A stretch of 38,437 nucleotides of DNA from Armatimonadetes bacterium CG06_land_8_20_14_3_00_66_21 (GCA_002779825.1 PEVN01000411.1:1-38437); one strand, 5' to 3'; shown: positions 7,926 through 15,207, numbered from the stretch's first letter. The notes: generated by a model from the sequence alone, not told the origin. Numbers and translations: made by a program.

Positions 7926-9005
7926 TCACCCTTCGTTGTAGAACACGTACAGCCCATCCTTGCCCGGCGCGACGAGGTCCAGCCGGCCGTCGCCGTTCAG
8001 GTCCGCCACAGCGAACTGTATGCCGCAACCGGTGCCGACGCGTTTGGGGCCGTAGTCGATCACCTGCTTGGTGAAGCTCTCACCGTTCCACTTGAAGTAG
8101 TAGATCCCCACGGGATCGTTGGCGCCTGGGTCGTGGCCGCAGTGGGCGCGGTAGCGCTTGCCGGTGACCAGCTCGCACTGGCCGTCGCCATCGAGGTCCA
8201 CCCAGATCAGGTCGTGGTACTGGCTGTTGTCCGGGTCAATCACGTGGCGCGTCCACGAGCGCTTCCCGCCCGTGTCGAGGCCCTGCTCCCACCAATGCAG
8301 TCCGTAGGCGTGGGACTGGCCGACGATCAGGTCGTTCAGCCCATCTCCGTTCACGTCAGTCACCAGCACCGGAACGCTGGCGCTGCCGAGGTTGAAGTCC
8401 GGGTGGAACACCCACTCGCCGGCGAACGGGTCCTCCGGCGCCTCCAGCCAGCCGCCGGCCAGCACGAAGTCGCCGCGCCCATCGCCGTTGAGGTCGCCAA
8501 ACCCCAGCCCGTGGCCCTGCGCTTGGGCGTAGACCGTGTGCGCGGCGAACTCGCCGGTGCCCTTGCCTGCTGCGTCGACCACCAGCTTGTAGACGACGAG
8601 TGGCGCCCCCGGCGTGTTGGGGACGATCTCTAGTTGCCCGTCGCCGTCGACGTCCCACGCGCGCGTCGTCTCCACATTCCCCGTCTCGGCAATGACGTGC
8701 TCCGGCCATTCCTTACCGGGGTCGCCCGGGTTCTCCCGCCACCGAATGCTGTTCCCCCACCAGCCGCCCGTGATGAAGTCCAGCCGCCCGTCGCCATTCA
8801 CATCCAGCGGAATCGTCGAGAAATCGTCGTAGTACTCGCCGTCCGCCTGCACCGCGCCGACCGGATGCTGCTTCGTGAAGTCAGGACCTTCGTACCAGAA
8901 CGCGCCGGACACAATGTCCGGCACACCATCGTTGTTGACCTCGAGAACACCCGCCGACTCGTACCGTTCGTCGGCAATCAGAACCTTGCGAAATGAGAGC
9001 GGCAT
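7926..9005 (-). CDS. FG-GAP/VCBS repeat beta-propeller protein
   Basis: A 359-residue protein made almost wholly of FG-GAP/VCBS-type blades. Calcium-loop motifs recur as DVNGDGRLD, DVDGDGQLE, DLNGDGRGD, DVNGDGLND, DLDGDGQCE and DLNGDGRLD, plus a degenerate first copy EVNNDGVPD, giving a seven-bladed propeller by count. The ATG at 9005 has GGGAGG eight bases upstream; an in-frame start at 9062 is rejected because its extra residues derive from a hairpin repeat. Unusual for this family, no signal peptide follows the chosen start (MPLSFRKVLIADERYESAG), so export is uncertain. Likely a carbohydrate- or ligand-binding scaffold. The neighbourhood suggests a link to glycan use but gives no substrate. 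Confidence 0.83.
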   Translation of the reverse strand: MPLSFRKVLIADERYESAGVLEVNNDGVPDIVSGAFWYEGPDFTKQHPVGAVQADGEYYDDFSTIPLDVNGDGRLDFITGGWWGNSIRWRENPGDPGKEWPEHVIAETGNVETTRAWDVDGDGQLEIVPNTPGAPLVVYKLVVDAAGKGTGEFAAHTVYAQAQGHGLGFGDLNGDGRGDFVLAGGWLEAPEDPFAGEWVFHPDFNLGSASVPVLVTDVNGDGLNDLIVGQSHAYGLHWWEQGLDTGGKRSWTRHVIDPDNSQYHDLIWVDLDGDGQCELVTGKRYRAHCGHDPGANDPVGIYYFKWNGESFTKQVIDYGPKRVGTGCGIQFAVADLNGDGRLDLVAPGKDGLYVFYNEG

Positions 9006-9027
9006 GCGCAACGCCTCCCTGCGGGAT

Positions 9028-9052
9028 CGCCGGCGTTCGGACAACGCCGGCG
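9028..9052. repeat. 10-bp perfect hairpin in the leader of the VCBS gene
   Basis: CGCCGGCGTT (9028-9037) and AACGCCGGCG (9043-9052) are a perfect inverted repeat with a 5-nt loop, about 23 bases upstream of the ATG at 9005 and just ahead of its ribosome-binding site. No T tract follows on either strand. It could be an mRNA leader hairpin or a copy of a dispersed palindrome. Confidence 0.6.
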
Positions 9053-9184
9053 TGAGTCTCACCCAATTCGCCGCGACGGCCGCCGTCCCTTGGAGCGGCG
9101 CAATCGACGACTACTCCCGGTACCTGCTGGCTCCCCGGCCGGCCCGCTCGGTCCGGCTTCGATGCTGCCGCACCGCGCAGGGCG

Positions 9185-9658
9185 CTACTGAAGCAGCAGG
9201 AACTTGCCGTCGTACTGGCGATATCCCTCCAACCGGTCGCGGTGCAAGGGAAGCAGGTCCTCGGGCAGCCTGGCGAGCGGGAAGAACCGCACGTCGCTGG
9301 TCTCCACGCCATCGGGCTTGGGCTCCCCCTGCCAACGGCGGACGAGAAAGGCAAGGGTGAAGTTCTGGATCTGGTCGCCGTTCGGGTACGTGAACTGCTG
9401 CCTCAGCCCCGAGTAGACGCCCATCGGCTCCGCTTTGAGCACCTCCAGCGCGGTTTCTTCGCGCACCTCCCGCACCAAGGCCTCGAAGATCGTCTCGCCC
9501 AACTCCAACGCCCCGGCCGGCAGCCCCCAGTAGGGCATGTCGGTTCGCCGGACAAGGAGGATTTCGGCCGCCTCGTTGACGATCAGGGCGACGGCGCCGA
9601 CGACCAGCAGGCGGCGTGTCCCGATGAACTCACGCATTTCGTGGACGTAGTCGCTCAC
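9185..9658 (-). CDS. Nudix hydrolase
   Basis: A 157-residue Nudix protein. The Nudix box is intact apart from the usual late Gly: G49, E55, R63-E64, E67-E68, so the metal-binding REVREE core is present. The N-terminus (SDYVHEMREFIGTRRLLVVGAV) matches the common stand-alone Nudix layout, which is why the GTG at 9658 was chosen; the frame also has ATGs near 9733 and 9721 that add an unconserved Pro/Arg-rich tail. Substrates of this group are nucleoside-diphosphate derivatives and are not predictable here. Cytoplasmic. A gene for an EamA permease follows upstream on the same strand, about 115 bp away. Confidence 0.88.
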   Translation of the reverse strand: MSDYVHEMREFIGTRRLLVVGAVALIVNEAAEILLVRRTDMPYWGLPAGALELGETIFEALVREVREETALEVLKAEPMGVYSGLRQQFTYPNGDQIQNFTLAFLVRRWQGEPKPDGVETSDVRFFPLARLPEDLLPLHRDRLEGYRQYDGKFLLLQ

Positions 9659-9774
9659 TTGGTCACCGGGGAGGCTGGGAGGTCGGAAGCGGGGAAGGCA
9701 GGGGCAATGCCCTCCCCGCATGTCCGTCATCTCTTCTCTCAGTTCTCCGCCCCATGATAGCCCCTCGCGGCCGT

Positions 9775-10617
9775 TCAGGCCAAGACGATCAGCGCCGCGC
9801 CGGCAACGATGAGCAAGGCGCCCACCAGCCGCCACTGCCACGCCGCGAACTCATGAAGCAGCGTGAGACTCAGCACGAACCCGAATACCAGATTGCACCG
9901 CATGAGGATCGCGAAGCGGCTCGCGTGTGCCAGGTGCAGAGCGGCCATGTAGGAAAACATCGCGACGACGTTGAAGGCGCTCAGCGGCAGGATGGGCTTG
10001 AGCGCCCGGCGGAAGTCGGTCAGCGTCGGGCCGACACCGGCCCGGACGCCCTCGGTCGCGCTCATGAGCACGGTGGCCAACAGGTACATCCAGAACATGA
10101 AGAAGACGGGCGCGCTGAACGGCACGTCCGTCGCACAGAGCGCCATCGCCCGTTTGGACAGAACCGCGATCAGCCCCTCGATGACGGCGGCCGCAAGCCC
10201 CGCAGGGATCAGCCGGCCGGTGCGGTAGAACACGAACCCGCCGCTCACCACAAACGCCGCTCCGCCCAGAACCGGCAACGTCAATCGCTCGCCCAACACG
10301 CTCGGCGCCAGCAGCAACACCCACAGCGGCGCGGTGTTCATCAACGCGTAGGTGGCGTAGTAGTCCTTGCGCAGCCCCGTTGCCAGCGAGAGCATCCGCC
10401 CGCATTCCAGGAGCGACACCGCACACAGCAGCAGCCAGAACATCCTCGGCACAGTCGGGTGCCTCACCGCCAGGTACGCCGGCAGCATGAGGAACACAAT
10501 CGGGACGCGCAGGAACACCGTGAACTGAATCCGCCCGAGGGTTTGCAGGCGGAGCTTGCTCAGAGCCATCCAGGTGGCCTGGGTAGCGGCGCAGAGGAGG
10601 GTGAGGGGGATCCACAT
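9775..10617 (-). CDS. EamA/DMT-superfamily transporter
   Basis: A 280-residue integral membrane protein with about ten hydrophobic segments spread evenly from residue 1 to the C-terminus, arranged as two five-helix halves (for example FLRVPIVFLMLPAYLAV, VLGGAAFVVSGGFVF, LVGALLIVAGAALIVLA). This is the drug/metabolite transporter (EamA) plan and length. The C-terminal half carries the usual small-residue helix RFAILMRCNLVFGFVLSLTL followed by a short loop with LHEF. It probably exports or imports a small metabolite; nothing identifies it. The ATG at 10617 lacks a clear Shine-Dalgarno. It lies 116 bp upstream of the Nudix gene on the same strand. Confidence 0.85.
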   Translation of the reverse strand: MWIPLTLLCAATQATWMALSKLRLQTLGRIQFTVFLRVPIVFLMLPAYLAVRHPTVPRMFWLLLCAVSLLECGRMLSLATGLRKDYYATYALMNTAPLWVLLLAPSVLGERLTLPVLGGAAFVVSGGFVFYRTGRLIPAGLAAAVIEGLIAVLSKRAMALCATDVPFSAPVFFMFWMYLLATVLMSATEGVRAGVGPTLTDFRRALKPILPLSAFNVVAMFSYMAALHLAHASRFAILMRCNLVFGFVLSLTLLHEFAAWQWRLVGALLIVAGAALIVLA

Positions 10618-10750
10618 GAGTGGAGGAGGGGATGGGGGATGGCGGGAAGGTCGGGAACAAGTACGCTACCTTGGCGGGGAATGCCTTGTCTGTGGTGAAC
10701 TCAGACGACTCCCTGTCCCGTTCTCTCTCTCGTGGCGAGTGTGCATTGTC

Positions 10751-11503
10751 ATGGATTCACAGAGGTCAGCCGATTCCCTCCGGCGGGCCCCCGCACGCGC
10801 CCACGAAGCCAAGTCCGCTGCCGACGCACTGGCGCGCGCCCTCCAGTCCGTGAGCGATGACACGGCTCGGGCGCTTCTCAACGCACTCCGTGCGCGCGAC
10901 CCGCAGACTCACGAGCACAGCCTCCGCGTGGGCAGCTCCGCACGGCAACTTGCCCCGGTCCTCGGCTACAAGGACTCCAATCTGGCTGGGGTGGAGTGGG
11001 CCGGACGCCTGCACGACCTCGGCAAGCTCAGGCTGCCTGAAGCCGTACTGTCGAAACCGGCGCTGCTCACCGACGAGGAACGGGTGCGTACCCAGACCCC
11101 TGCAGTTGCCGGCCACAGCCTCGTCGCTCCCATTGGGCGCGCCAACACGAGGCAGGTGATTGCTGCCCCCAGTTCTGCCTCCTGCCTCACGCAGATGCGA
11201 GGGCTGCTCGCCGACCAGGGGCGTTTCTGGGACAATGTGAGGGCGAGCACTCGCCACCACCACGAACGCTGGAACGGCACCGGGTACCCCGACGGCCTGG
11301 CGGGCGAAGACCTCCCCGAGGTCGCCCGCCTCGTCGCCCTCGCCGAGGTGTTCGACAGCCTGACCCACGACACACCGTGGCGCGAGGCGTGGAGTCGAGA
11401 GACGGCGGCGGACTGCATGGCGGGGCTGCGCGGGAAAGCGTTTGACCCGGGGATGACGGACGCCTTCCTCGGGATGGTGAGCCGAGGCGAGGCGGACGAT
11501 TGA
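10751..11503 (+). CDS. HD-GYP-type domain protein, probably degenerate
   Basis: A 250-residue protein. ATG 10751 is the first plausible start; no strong ribosome-binding site is seen. The HD signature is clear (AGRLHDLGKLRLPEAVL near residues 83-99) and the GYP signature follows (RHHHERWNGTGYPDGL near 166-181). These normally make a c-di-GMP phosphodiesterase with a bi- or trinuclear metal site. Two usual features are altered: the HP(E) histidine after 'LT.EE' is replaced by RTQTPAVAG, and the ADxFDAL motif reads AEVFDSL. The first ~40 residues are an Ala/Arg-rich helix without a recognisable sensor. The protein could be a reduced-activity enzyme or a c-di-GMP binder. It stands alone between a divergent permease and a nucleoside phosphorylase. 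Confidence 0.78.
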   Translation: MDSQRSADSLRRAPARAHEAKSAADALARALQSVSDDTARALLNALRARDPQTHEHSLRVGSSARQLAPVLGYKDSNLAGVEWAGRLHDLGKLRLPEAVLSKPALLTDEERVRTQTPAVAGHSLVAPIGRANTRQVIAAPSSASCLTQMRGLLADQGRFWDNVRASTRHHHERWNGTGYPDGLAGEDLPEVARLVALAEVFDSLTHDTPWREAWSRETAADCMAGLRGKAFDPGMTDAFLGMVSRGEADD

Positions 11504-11585
11504 GGCTCGAGCGTCCGGGTGCTTGGTGCCGCGCCTCGACCCGCCGAGATTCGGCCTTCAGCGCGAGCAGTTGGTTGTCCACTGA

Positions 11586-11617
11586 TTGACCGTTCCGAAT
11601 GCCCCAGTCGATAGAAT
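11586..11617 (+). promoter_or_regulatory. candidate promoter giving a leaderless transcript
   Basis: TTGACC (11586-11591) and TAGAAT (11612-11617) lie upstream of the phosphorylase ATG at 11624. The 20-bp spacer is longer than the usual 17, so the -35 element is doubtful. The -10 match is good, and a start seven bases downstream would coincide with the ATG, which fits the lack of a Shine-Dalgarno sequence. Confidence 0.35.
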
Positions 11618-11623
11618 GGAATC

Positions 11624-12385
11624 ATGCAGCGAGACTACCCGATCCTCGAGTTCGACCCGGCCGCAGGGATCATCGAGCCGGCCAAGCTGATCCAGCCCAA
11701 GGACGTGCCTGAGCACTGCGTCGTGTGTTTCTTCCAGGAAGTCCTCGACAAGCTACGCGACGAGGACGGTGCCCGTGAGTGCGCCTGCCTGCGCAGCGCC
11801 ATGGGGCGGCACCCCGTGTATGAGATCGAGAGGCAGGGGAAGCGCCTCGCCGTGGGCCACCCTGGAGTCGGGGCGCCGCTGGCCGGGGCGTTCGTGGAAG
11901 AACTGATCGCTACGGGCTGCCGGAAGTTCGTCGCCTGCGGCGGCTGCGGGGTACTGGACGGAGAGGCCGCCGTCGGCAAGCTCATCGTTCCCGCCGTCGC
12001 CGTCCGCGATGAGGGCTTCTCCTACCACTACCTGCCGCCCGGCCGCGAGGTCGAGGCGAGTCCCGCCGGCGTCGCCGCAATCGAGGCCGTGCTGCGTGAG
12101 CACGGTTGCGAGTACGTTGTCTCGAAGACGTGGACAACTGACGCGTTCTTTCGAGAGACGCCCGCCAAAGTGGCGCTCCGGCGAGCCGAGGGGTGCCTCG
12201 CCGTTGAGATGGAGGCGGCCGCTTTCTTCGCCGTGGCTCAGTTCCGCGGCGTGACGTTTGCCCAACTCCTCTACGCCGGCGACGACCTGAGCGGAGAGGA
12301 GTGGGATTCCCGCGAGTGGGACACTTGCACCTCCATACGCGAAGAGCTGTTCCGGCTGGCGGCGGAGGCCTGTCTGCGGCTGTGA
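11624..12385 (+). CDS. nucleoside phosphorylase (PNP/UDP family)
   Basis: A 253-residue member of the PNP_UDP_1 family, which cleaves purine or pyrimidine nucleosides with phosphate to base plus ribose-1-phosphate. Visible signatures are the phosphate/ribose-binding start (GHPGVGAPLAGAFVEELIA), the central strand FVACGGCGVLDGEAAVG, and the active-site EMEAAAFFAVAQ (about residues 193-204), where the second Glu binds ribose. An aspartate near the C-terminus (YAGDDLSG) is in the base-binding position. Closest in style to uridine-phosphorylase-like proteins of unclear base preference. Length is normal. The ATG has no Shine-Dalgarno but a good -10 element six bases away, suggesting a leaderless mRNA. 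Confidence 0.9.
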   Translation: MQRDYPILEFDPAAGIIEPAKLIQPKDVPEHCVVCFFQEVLDKLRDEDGARECACLRSAMGRHPVYEIERQGKRLAVGHPGVGAPLAGAFVEELIATGCRKFVACGGCGVLDGEAAVGKLIVPAVAVRDEGFSYHYLPPGREVEASPAGVAAIEAVLREHGCEYVVSKTWTTDAFFRETPAKVALRRAEGCLAVEMEAAAFFAVAQFRGVTFAQLLYAGDDLSGEEWDSREWDTCTSIREELFRLAAEACLRL

Positions 12386-12421
12386 GGCGGGGTCTCCCGG
12401 CGGAGGGGCCGAGCCCACCGA

Positions 12422-12440
12422 ATTCTGCCCATGGCAGAAT
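12422..12440. terminator. perfect 8-bp hairpin after the phosphorylase gene
   Basis: ATTCTGCC (12422-12429), loop CAT, GGCAGAAT (12433-12440). It starts 36 bases after the phosphorylase stop. A T-rich run (CTTTTCTTC) follows only after 27 bases, so an intrinsic terminator role is possible but weakly supported. Confidence 0.4.
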
Positions 12441-12474
12441 CTGCCGAGGAACGCCTCCTTTTCTTCGTCGGCTG

Positions 12475-12504
12475 TTGAGCAAACGGCTTGGAGTGTTCTA
12501 TAAT
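12475..12504 (+). promoter_or_regulatory. strong sigma-70-type promoter for the 29-codon gene
   Basis: TTGAGC (12475-12480), an 18-bp spacer, and a perfect TATAAT (12499-12504). Predicted transcription start is near 12511, giving a leader of about 89 nt before the ATG at 12600. The leader contains the palindromic run GACCGGTCGAC. Confidence 0.75.
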
Positions 12505-12599
12505 GCCCCCTGTTGACCGGTCGACTCGACCTGACTTCGACCCGTCGTTCGCGCATATCCTGTGACCGACGCAGTCTTTCGAAAGGAGGGGGACAGAGC

Positions 12600-12689
12600 A
12601 TGAAGATGACTCAACTTCGCAGTTCCCAGTACGCACAGCGTATGAACCGGCGCTTTGTCCACCTCGGGACAAGGAGTCTCTTCGCCTAA
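12600..12689 (+). CDS. 29-residue basic small protein or leader peptide
   Basis: The frame begins MKMTQLRSSQYAQRMNRRF and ends in VHLGTRSLFA before TAA. It is preceded by an unusually strong Shine-Dalgarno, AAAGGAGGGGG, seven bases from the ATG, by a near-consensus promoter (12475-12504), and followed by a textbook intrinsic terminator (12725-12760). That combination argues that it is translated. The peptide is basic, with no membrane segment or signal peptide. It either acts on its own (small RNA-binding or protein-binding peptide) or is the leader peptide of an attenuator controlling the sigma factor gene whose start is 36 bp past the terminator. I recognise no family. Confidence 0.6.
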   Translation: MKMTQLRSSQYAQRMNRRFVHLGTRSLFA

Positions 12690-12724
12690 CGCGAGATTCC
12701 GCCCCCTTTCTTCCAGATCCCGAG

Positions 12725-12760
12725 AGCCGTGGACCTAGCGTCCACGGCTTTTCTGTTTTC
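12725..12760 (+). terminator. intrinsic terminator after the 29-codon gene
   Basis: A perfect 10-bp stem, AGCCGTGGAC (12725-12734) and GTCCACGGCT (12740-12749), 5-nt loop CTAGC, followed by TTTCTGTTTTC. It separates the small gene from the sigma-factor gene, and would act as an attenuator if transcription reads through. Confidence 0.85.
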
Positions 12761-12795
12761 TGGGCCCGTTGGCGGGCACGATGAGGCAACACGGA

Positions 12796-13332
12796 ATGAA
12801 GGCACTGATTCTGGAGGCACAACGCGGGAACATGGCGGCCCTGTGCCGGCTCTCAGACCAACTGGGAGACCGGGTGCGGTCGATCGCGTTTCGCTCTACC
12901 CGGGCGACGGCGGAGGATTTCGACGACCTGCTGCAGGAAGCCTGGGCCGGGCTGTTGGAGGCGCTGCCGGAGGTGCAGGTTGCTATCGGACAGCCGGAGG
13001 AGTACTTGCTGAAGCGGGCGCGCTGGCGGGTGCTGGACTACCTGAAGTGGCAGAAGCGGCGCTACTGCGACCGGCTGGACGCCACCGAGACCACCGGCGT
13101 AGACGACGGGCCAGCGACAGAAGCGCTCAGCGCCGCTTCGGTGCGAGAGCTGTTCGGCCGACTGACCGTCACCCAGCAGCGCGTGGCCCGATTGCTGTCG
13201 GCCGGGATGACGTGGCGCGAGGCTGCCGACGAGCTCGGCTGTGCCTCGGCCAACGTCGCCTACCACGTGAAGGTGATCCGCCGGGCCTACGTGGACCTGC
13301 ACGACGAGTACGAGCCGTGCCTGGCGGCGTGA
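12796..13332 (+). CDS. sigma-70 family (ECF-like) RNA polymerase sigma factor
   Basis: A 178-residue sigma factor. Region 2 is seen as EDFDDLLQEAWAGLLEALPEV with YLLKRARWRVLDYLKWQKRR, the -10 recognition helix. Region 4 is a helix-turn-helix in LTVTQQRVARLLSAGMTWREAADELGC..ANVAYHVKVIRR. There is no room for regions 1 or 3, as in ECF factors. ATG 12796 is preferred for GAGG nine bases upstream; ATG 12781 and TTG 12769 are in-frame alternatives. No anti-sigma gene is adjacent. It follows a promoter, 29-codon gene and terminator, and is closed by its own hairpin, so its expression may depend on read-through. It could also be a sigma-like helix-turn-helix regulator without true sigma activity. 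Confidence 0.8.
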   Translation: MKALILEAQRGNMAALCRLSDQLGDRVRSIAFRSTRATAEDFDDLLQEAWAGLLEALPEVQVAIGQPEEYLLKRARWRVLDYLKWQKRRYCDRLDATETTGVDDGPATEALSAASVRELFGRLTVTQQRVARLLSAGMTWREAADELGCASANVAYHVKVIRRAYVDLHDEYEPCLAA

Positions 13333-13351
13333 GCGACAGCGCCGGAGGACC

Positions 13352-13391
13352 GAACGGCTGAGGGAGCAGGCCGCTCCCCTCAGCCGTTCTC
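13352..13391 (+). terminator. large hairpin terminator after the sigma factor
   Basis: GAACGGCTGAGGGAGC (from 13352) pairs with GCTCCCCTCAGCCGTTC (to 13389) with one bulged C and a 5-nt loop, giving a stem of 16 pairs. Only TCTCTCC follows, so T-tract quality is modest. It begins 19 bases after the sigma stop codon. Confidence 0.65.
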
Positions 13392-13491
13392 TCCGCGCTC
13401 CGACTGCGCCCCCGGGCGCCGACCTGACCCCCGACATGACTGAGATACCGAGGCCGTCCCCACTCCCACCCCACTCGAAAGGAGGCGCGTC

Positions 13492-14214
13492 GTGGACCGT
13501 TTGCGAGAACAGTTCTGCCGCCAGACAGAGAACCTTCGTTCAGCCCTACGCGAGACCTATCAGGCGCTCTGGACGTTCCAGAATGCCCGCACGGCCGGCA
13601 ACCACCGGCGCTTCCTCCTGTTGTTGGACGAGGTGGCGCCGCTCCTGACGTTCTTTCGGCAATACGTGCCGGCGGACAAGCAGGGGTACTTCCTCGCTCT
13701 GTCGGACCCAACGCGGCCGCTCTCGGGCCGCGTCTTGGCGTTCGAGGCGGCGATCGGTGCGCTGCATGCGGACTTCACGGTACAGCGGGCCCACCTGCAC
13801 AAGGACAGCCGCAAGCTGCGCGAAGCCCTGGAGGCCTGCCGGCCGTACGCGCACGACACTGGGCCCCGCCCGCCCCGGCAGGCGGCGGGCGCGCTGCTGC
13901 ACGGACTGCCTGCTTCGCCCGGAGTGGGCGTCGGCCCGGCCTTCGTGCCTCGCGGGAAGGCCGACTACCCCCGCGCGCCGATCGGGTCGGTCCGGGTGAC
14001 CGGCAGTTCCGGCCCCGATTTGCTCCGGCGCCTGCGCTGGGCAGTCGGTGTCGTCACCGACGAAGGCGGGCCGATGTGTCCCGCTGCCATCGCGGCACGC
14101 GAGTTGGGCCTGCCGTGCGTAGTGGGCACCAAGCAGGCCACCTGGAGCTTCAAGCCCGGGTGGCAGCTCCAGGTCGACGGCTCCACCGGAGCAGTCAGCC
14201 GGGTAGCCGGATAG
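13492..14214 (+). CDS. PEP-utilising-enzyme swivel-domain protein lacking the catalytic His
   Basis: A 240-residue protein starting at GTG 13492 behind AAAGGAGG. Residues 1-~125 are helical, rich in Arg and Leu (ENLRSALRETYQALWTF), with no family I recognise. From about residue 137 (GLPASPGVGVGPAFV) to 235 it matches the phosphohistidine swivel domain of PEP synthase, PPDK and PTS enzyme I: VVTDEGG, AAIAARELGLPCVVGT and LQVDGSTGAV. The position that carries phosphate is normally His in GG.TCHAAI; here it is Pro197 (codon CCC, 14080-14082, GGPMCPAAI). No ATP-grasp or PEP-binding domain is present. It therefore cannot act as a classical phosphocarrier and may be a binding or regulatory relic. 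The TPR gene follows 111 bp later on the same strand. Confidence 0.75.
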   Translation: MDRLREQFCRQTENLRSALRETYQALWTFQNARTAGNHRRFLLLLDEVAPLLTFFRQYVPADKQGYFLALSDPTRPLSGRVLAFEAAIGALHADFTVQRAHLHKDSRKLREALEACRPYAHDTGPRPPRQAAGALLHGLPASPGVGVGPAFVPRGKADYPRAPIGSVRVTGSSGPDLLRRLRWAVGVVTDEGGPMCPAAIAARELGLPCVVGTKQATWSFKPGWQLQVDGSTGAVSRVAG

Positions 14215-14256
14215 CCCGGGGGACTGCTGCCAGCGGCGGCTTACCGGCTACCCGGC
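14198..14256. repeat. 13-bp perfect inverted repeat spanning the stop codon
   Basis: GCCGGGTAGCCGG (14198-14210) and CCGGCTACCCGGC (14244-14256) pair perfectly across a 33-nt loop. The left arm lies in the last codons of the swivel-domain gene. It could form a long-range terminator or processing hairpin; no T tract follows. Confidence 0.5.
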
Positions 14257-14325
14257 AGGGGGGGCTGCGGCGACATCATTGCATTCGGTCGCGGAGACGG
14301 GCGCCGCCACGCGACTCGAGCAGTC

Positions 14326-15207
14326 ATGGATACCGCAGTGCCCTTTGCCGACACGGAACGCGCCAAACAAGATAGCCCGGAGGTTCGGGAAGCCCGAAGC
14401 CGGATGGGGCTTCTCGGCGACCTCCCTACTTCGGGACCTGCCGCCGCCACCTTCCGTCGGCACCTGGGCGACGTGCTGGCAGAGAAGGGCGACTACAAGC
14501 GAGCGCTCGCCCAGTACAAGCAAGCGCGAGACCTCGACCCACGGAACGCCCAACGGCTGACTCGGCTCGGCGACGGCTACAGTGCGGCTGAAATGCCCGA
14601 CAAGGCGCTGCGGGCCTACCAGCAGGCGCTCCGCGAGGGAGACGGGGACCCTGAAGCGTTCGTCGGCCTGGGCGACTTGGCGCGCCAGGTGGCGAACACC
14701 CCCGTTGCGATCAAGGAGTACCGGCGGGCGGTTAGGCGGCAGCCCAAGCGCGCCTACTACCGCTACAAGCTGGGCGTTGCACTCCTTGTGGTCGGCGCCT
14801 ACGAAGAGGCCGCAGCGGAACTCCGCGAGGCCCTCACGCTCGCGCCGAAGGACGCCTACTACCACTTCCTGTTGGGGGAGGTCCATCTGGCCGGCGGCGG
14901 CATTGACGAGGCGGTAGGCTATTTCGAGCGGGCGGTTGAACTTGCCCCAAAGGATGAGTACTATTCTATCAGGCTCGGAGCGGCGTATTTGCGGGGTGAT
15001 CGCCCCCATGACGCCTGCAGAGCTTTTCGGAATTCGGTGGACCTCAACCCCGAGAATGGGAGCTACCGGGTCCTGCTTGCCTCCGCCCACGCTGCTGCCG
15101 GTGACGATGAACGTGAACGGCAGGAGTTGGCACAGGCAGGCAGGCTCGATGCGTACGACGCAGATTTTGTGAGGCGCATCAAGCGGCTGGCGGCAGCCGG
15201 CAGGTAG
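14326..15207 (+). CDS. tetratricopeptide repeat (TPR) protein
   Basis: A 293-residue protein in which residues ~44-285 are a row of about seven 34-residue TPR units. Examples are LGDVLAEKGDYKRALAQYKQ, LGDGYSAAEMPDKALRAYQQ, LGVALLVVGAYEEAAAELRE, LGEVHLAGGGIDEAVGYFER and LGAAYLRGDRPHDACRAFRN. The usual small residues at positions 8, 20 and 27 are kept. No signal peptide or membrane segment is seen, so a cytoplasmic scaffold or co-chaperone role is likely; partners are unknown. ATG 14326 has only a weak GAG upstream. It sits downstream of the swivel-domain gene in the same direction and just before tRNA-Thr. Confidence 0.88.
   Translation: MDTAVPFADTERAKQDSPEVREARSRMGLLGDLPTSGPAAATFRRHLGDVLAEKGDYKRALAQYKQARDLDPRNAQRLTRLGDGYSAAEMPDKALRAYQQALREGDGDPEAFVGLGDLARQVANTPVAIKEYRRAVRRQPKRAYYRYKLGVALLVVGAYEEAAAELREALTLAPKDAYYHFLLGEVHLAGGGIDEAVGYFERAVELAPKDEYYSIRLGAAYLRGDRPHDACRAFRNSVDLNPENGSYRVLLASAHAAAGDDERERQELAQAGRLDAYDADFVRRIKRLAAAGR

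Noticed and set aside
8904..8922. Perfect 8-bp inverted repeat GCCGGACA/TGTCCGGC
   Set aside because: It lies inside well-conserved VCBS coding sequence, so it is most simply a coding coincidence despite resembling the REP arm words.
9754..10698. A 314-codon plus-strand frame rich in His, Gln and Arg
   Set aside because: Exact shadow of the EamA permease gene; hydrophobic codons read backwards give this composition.
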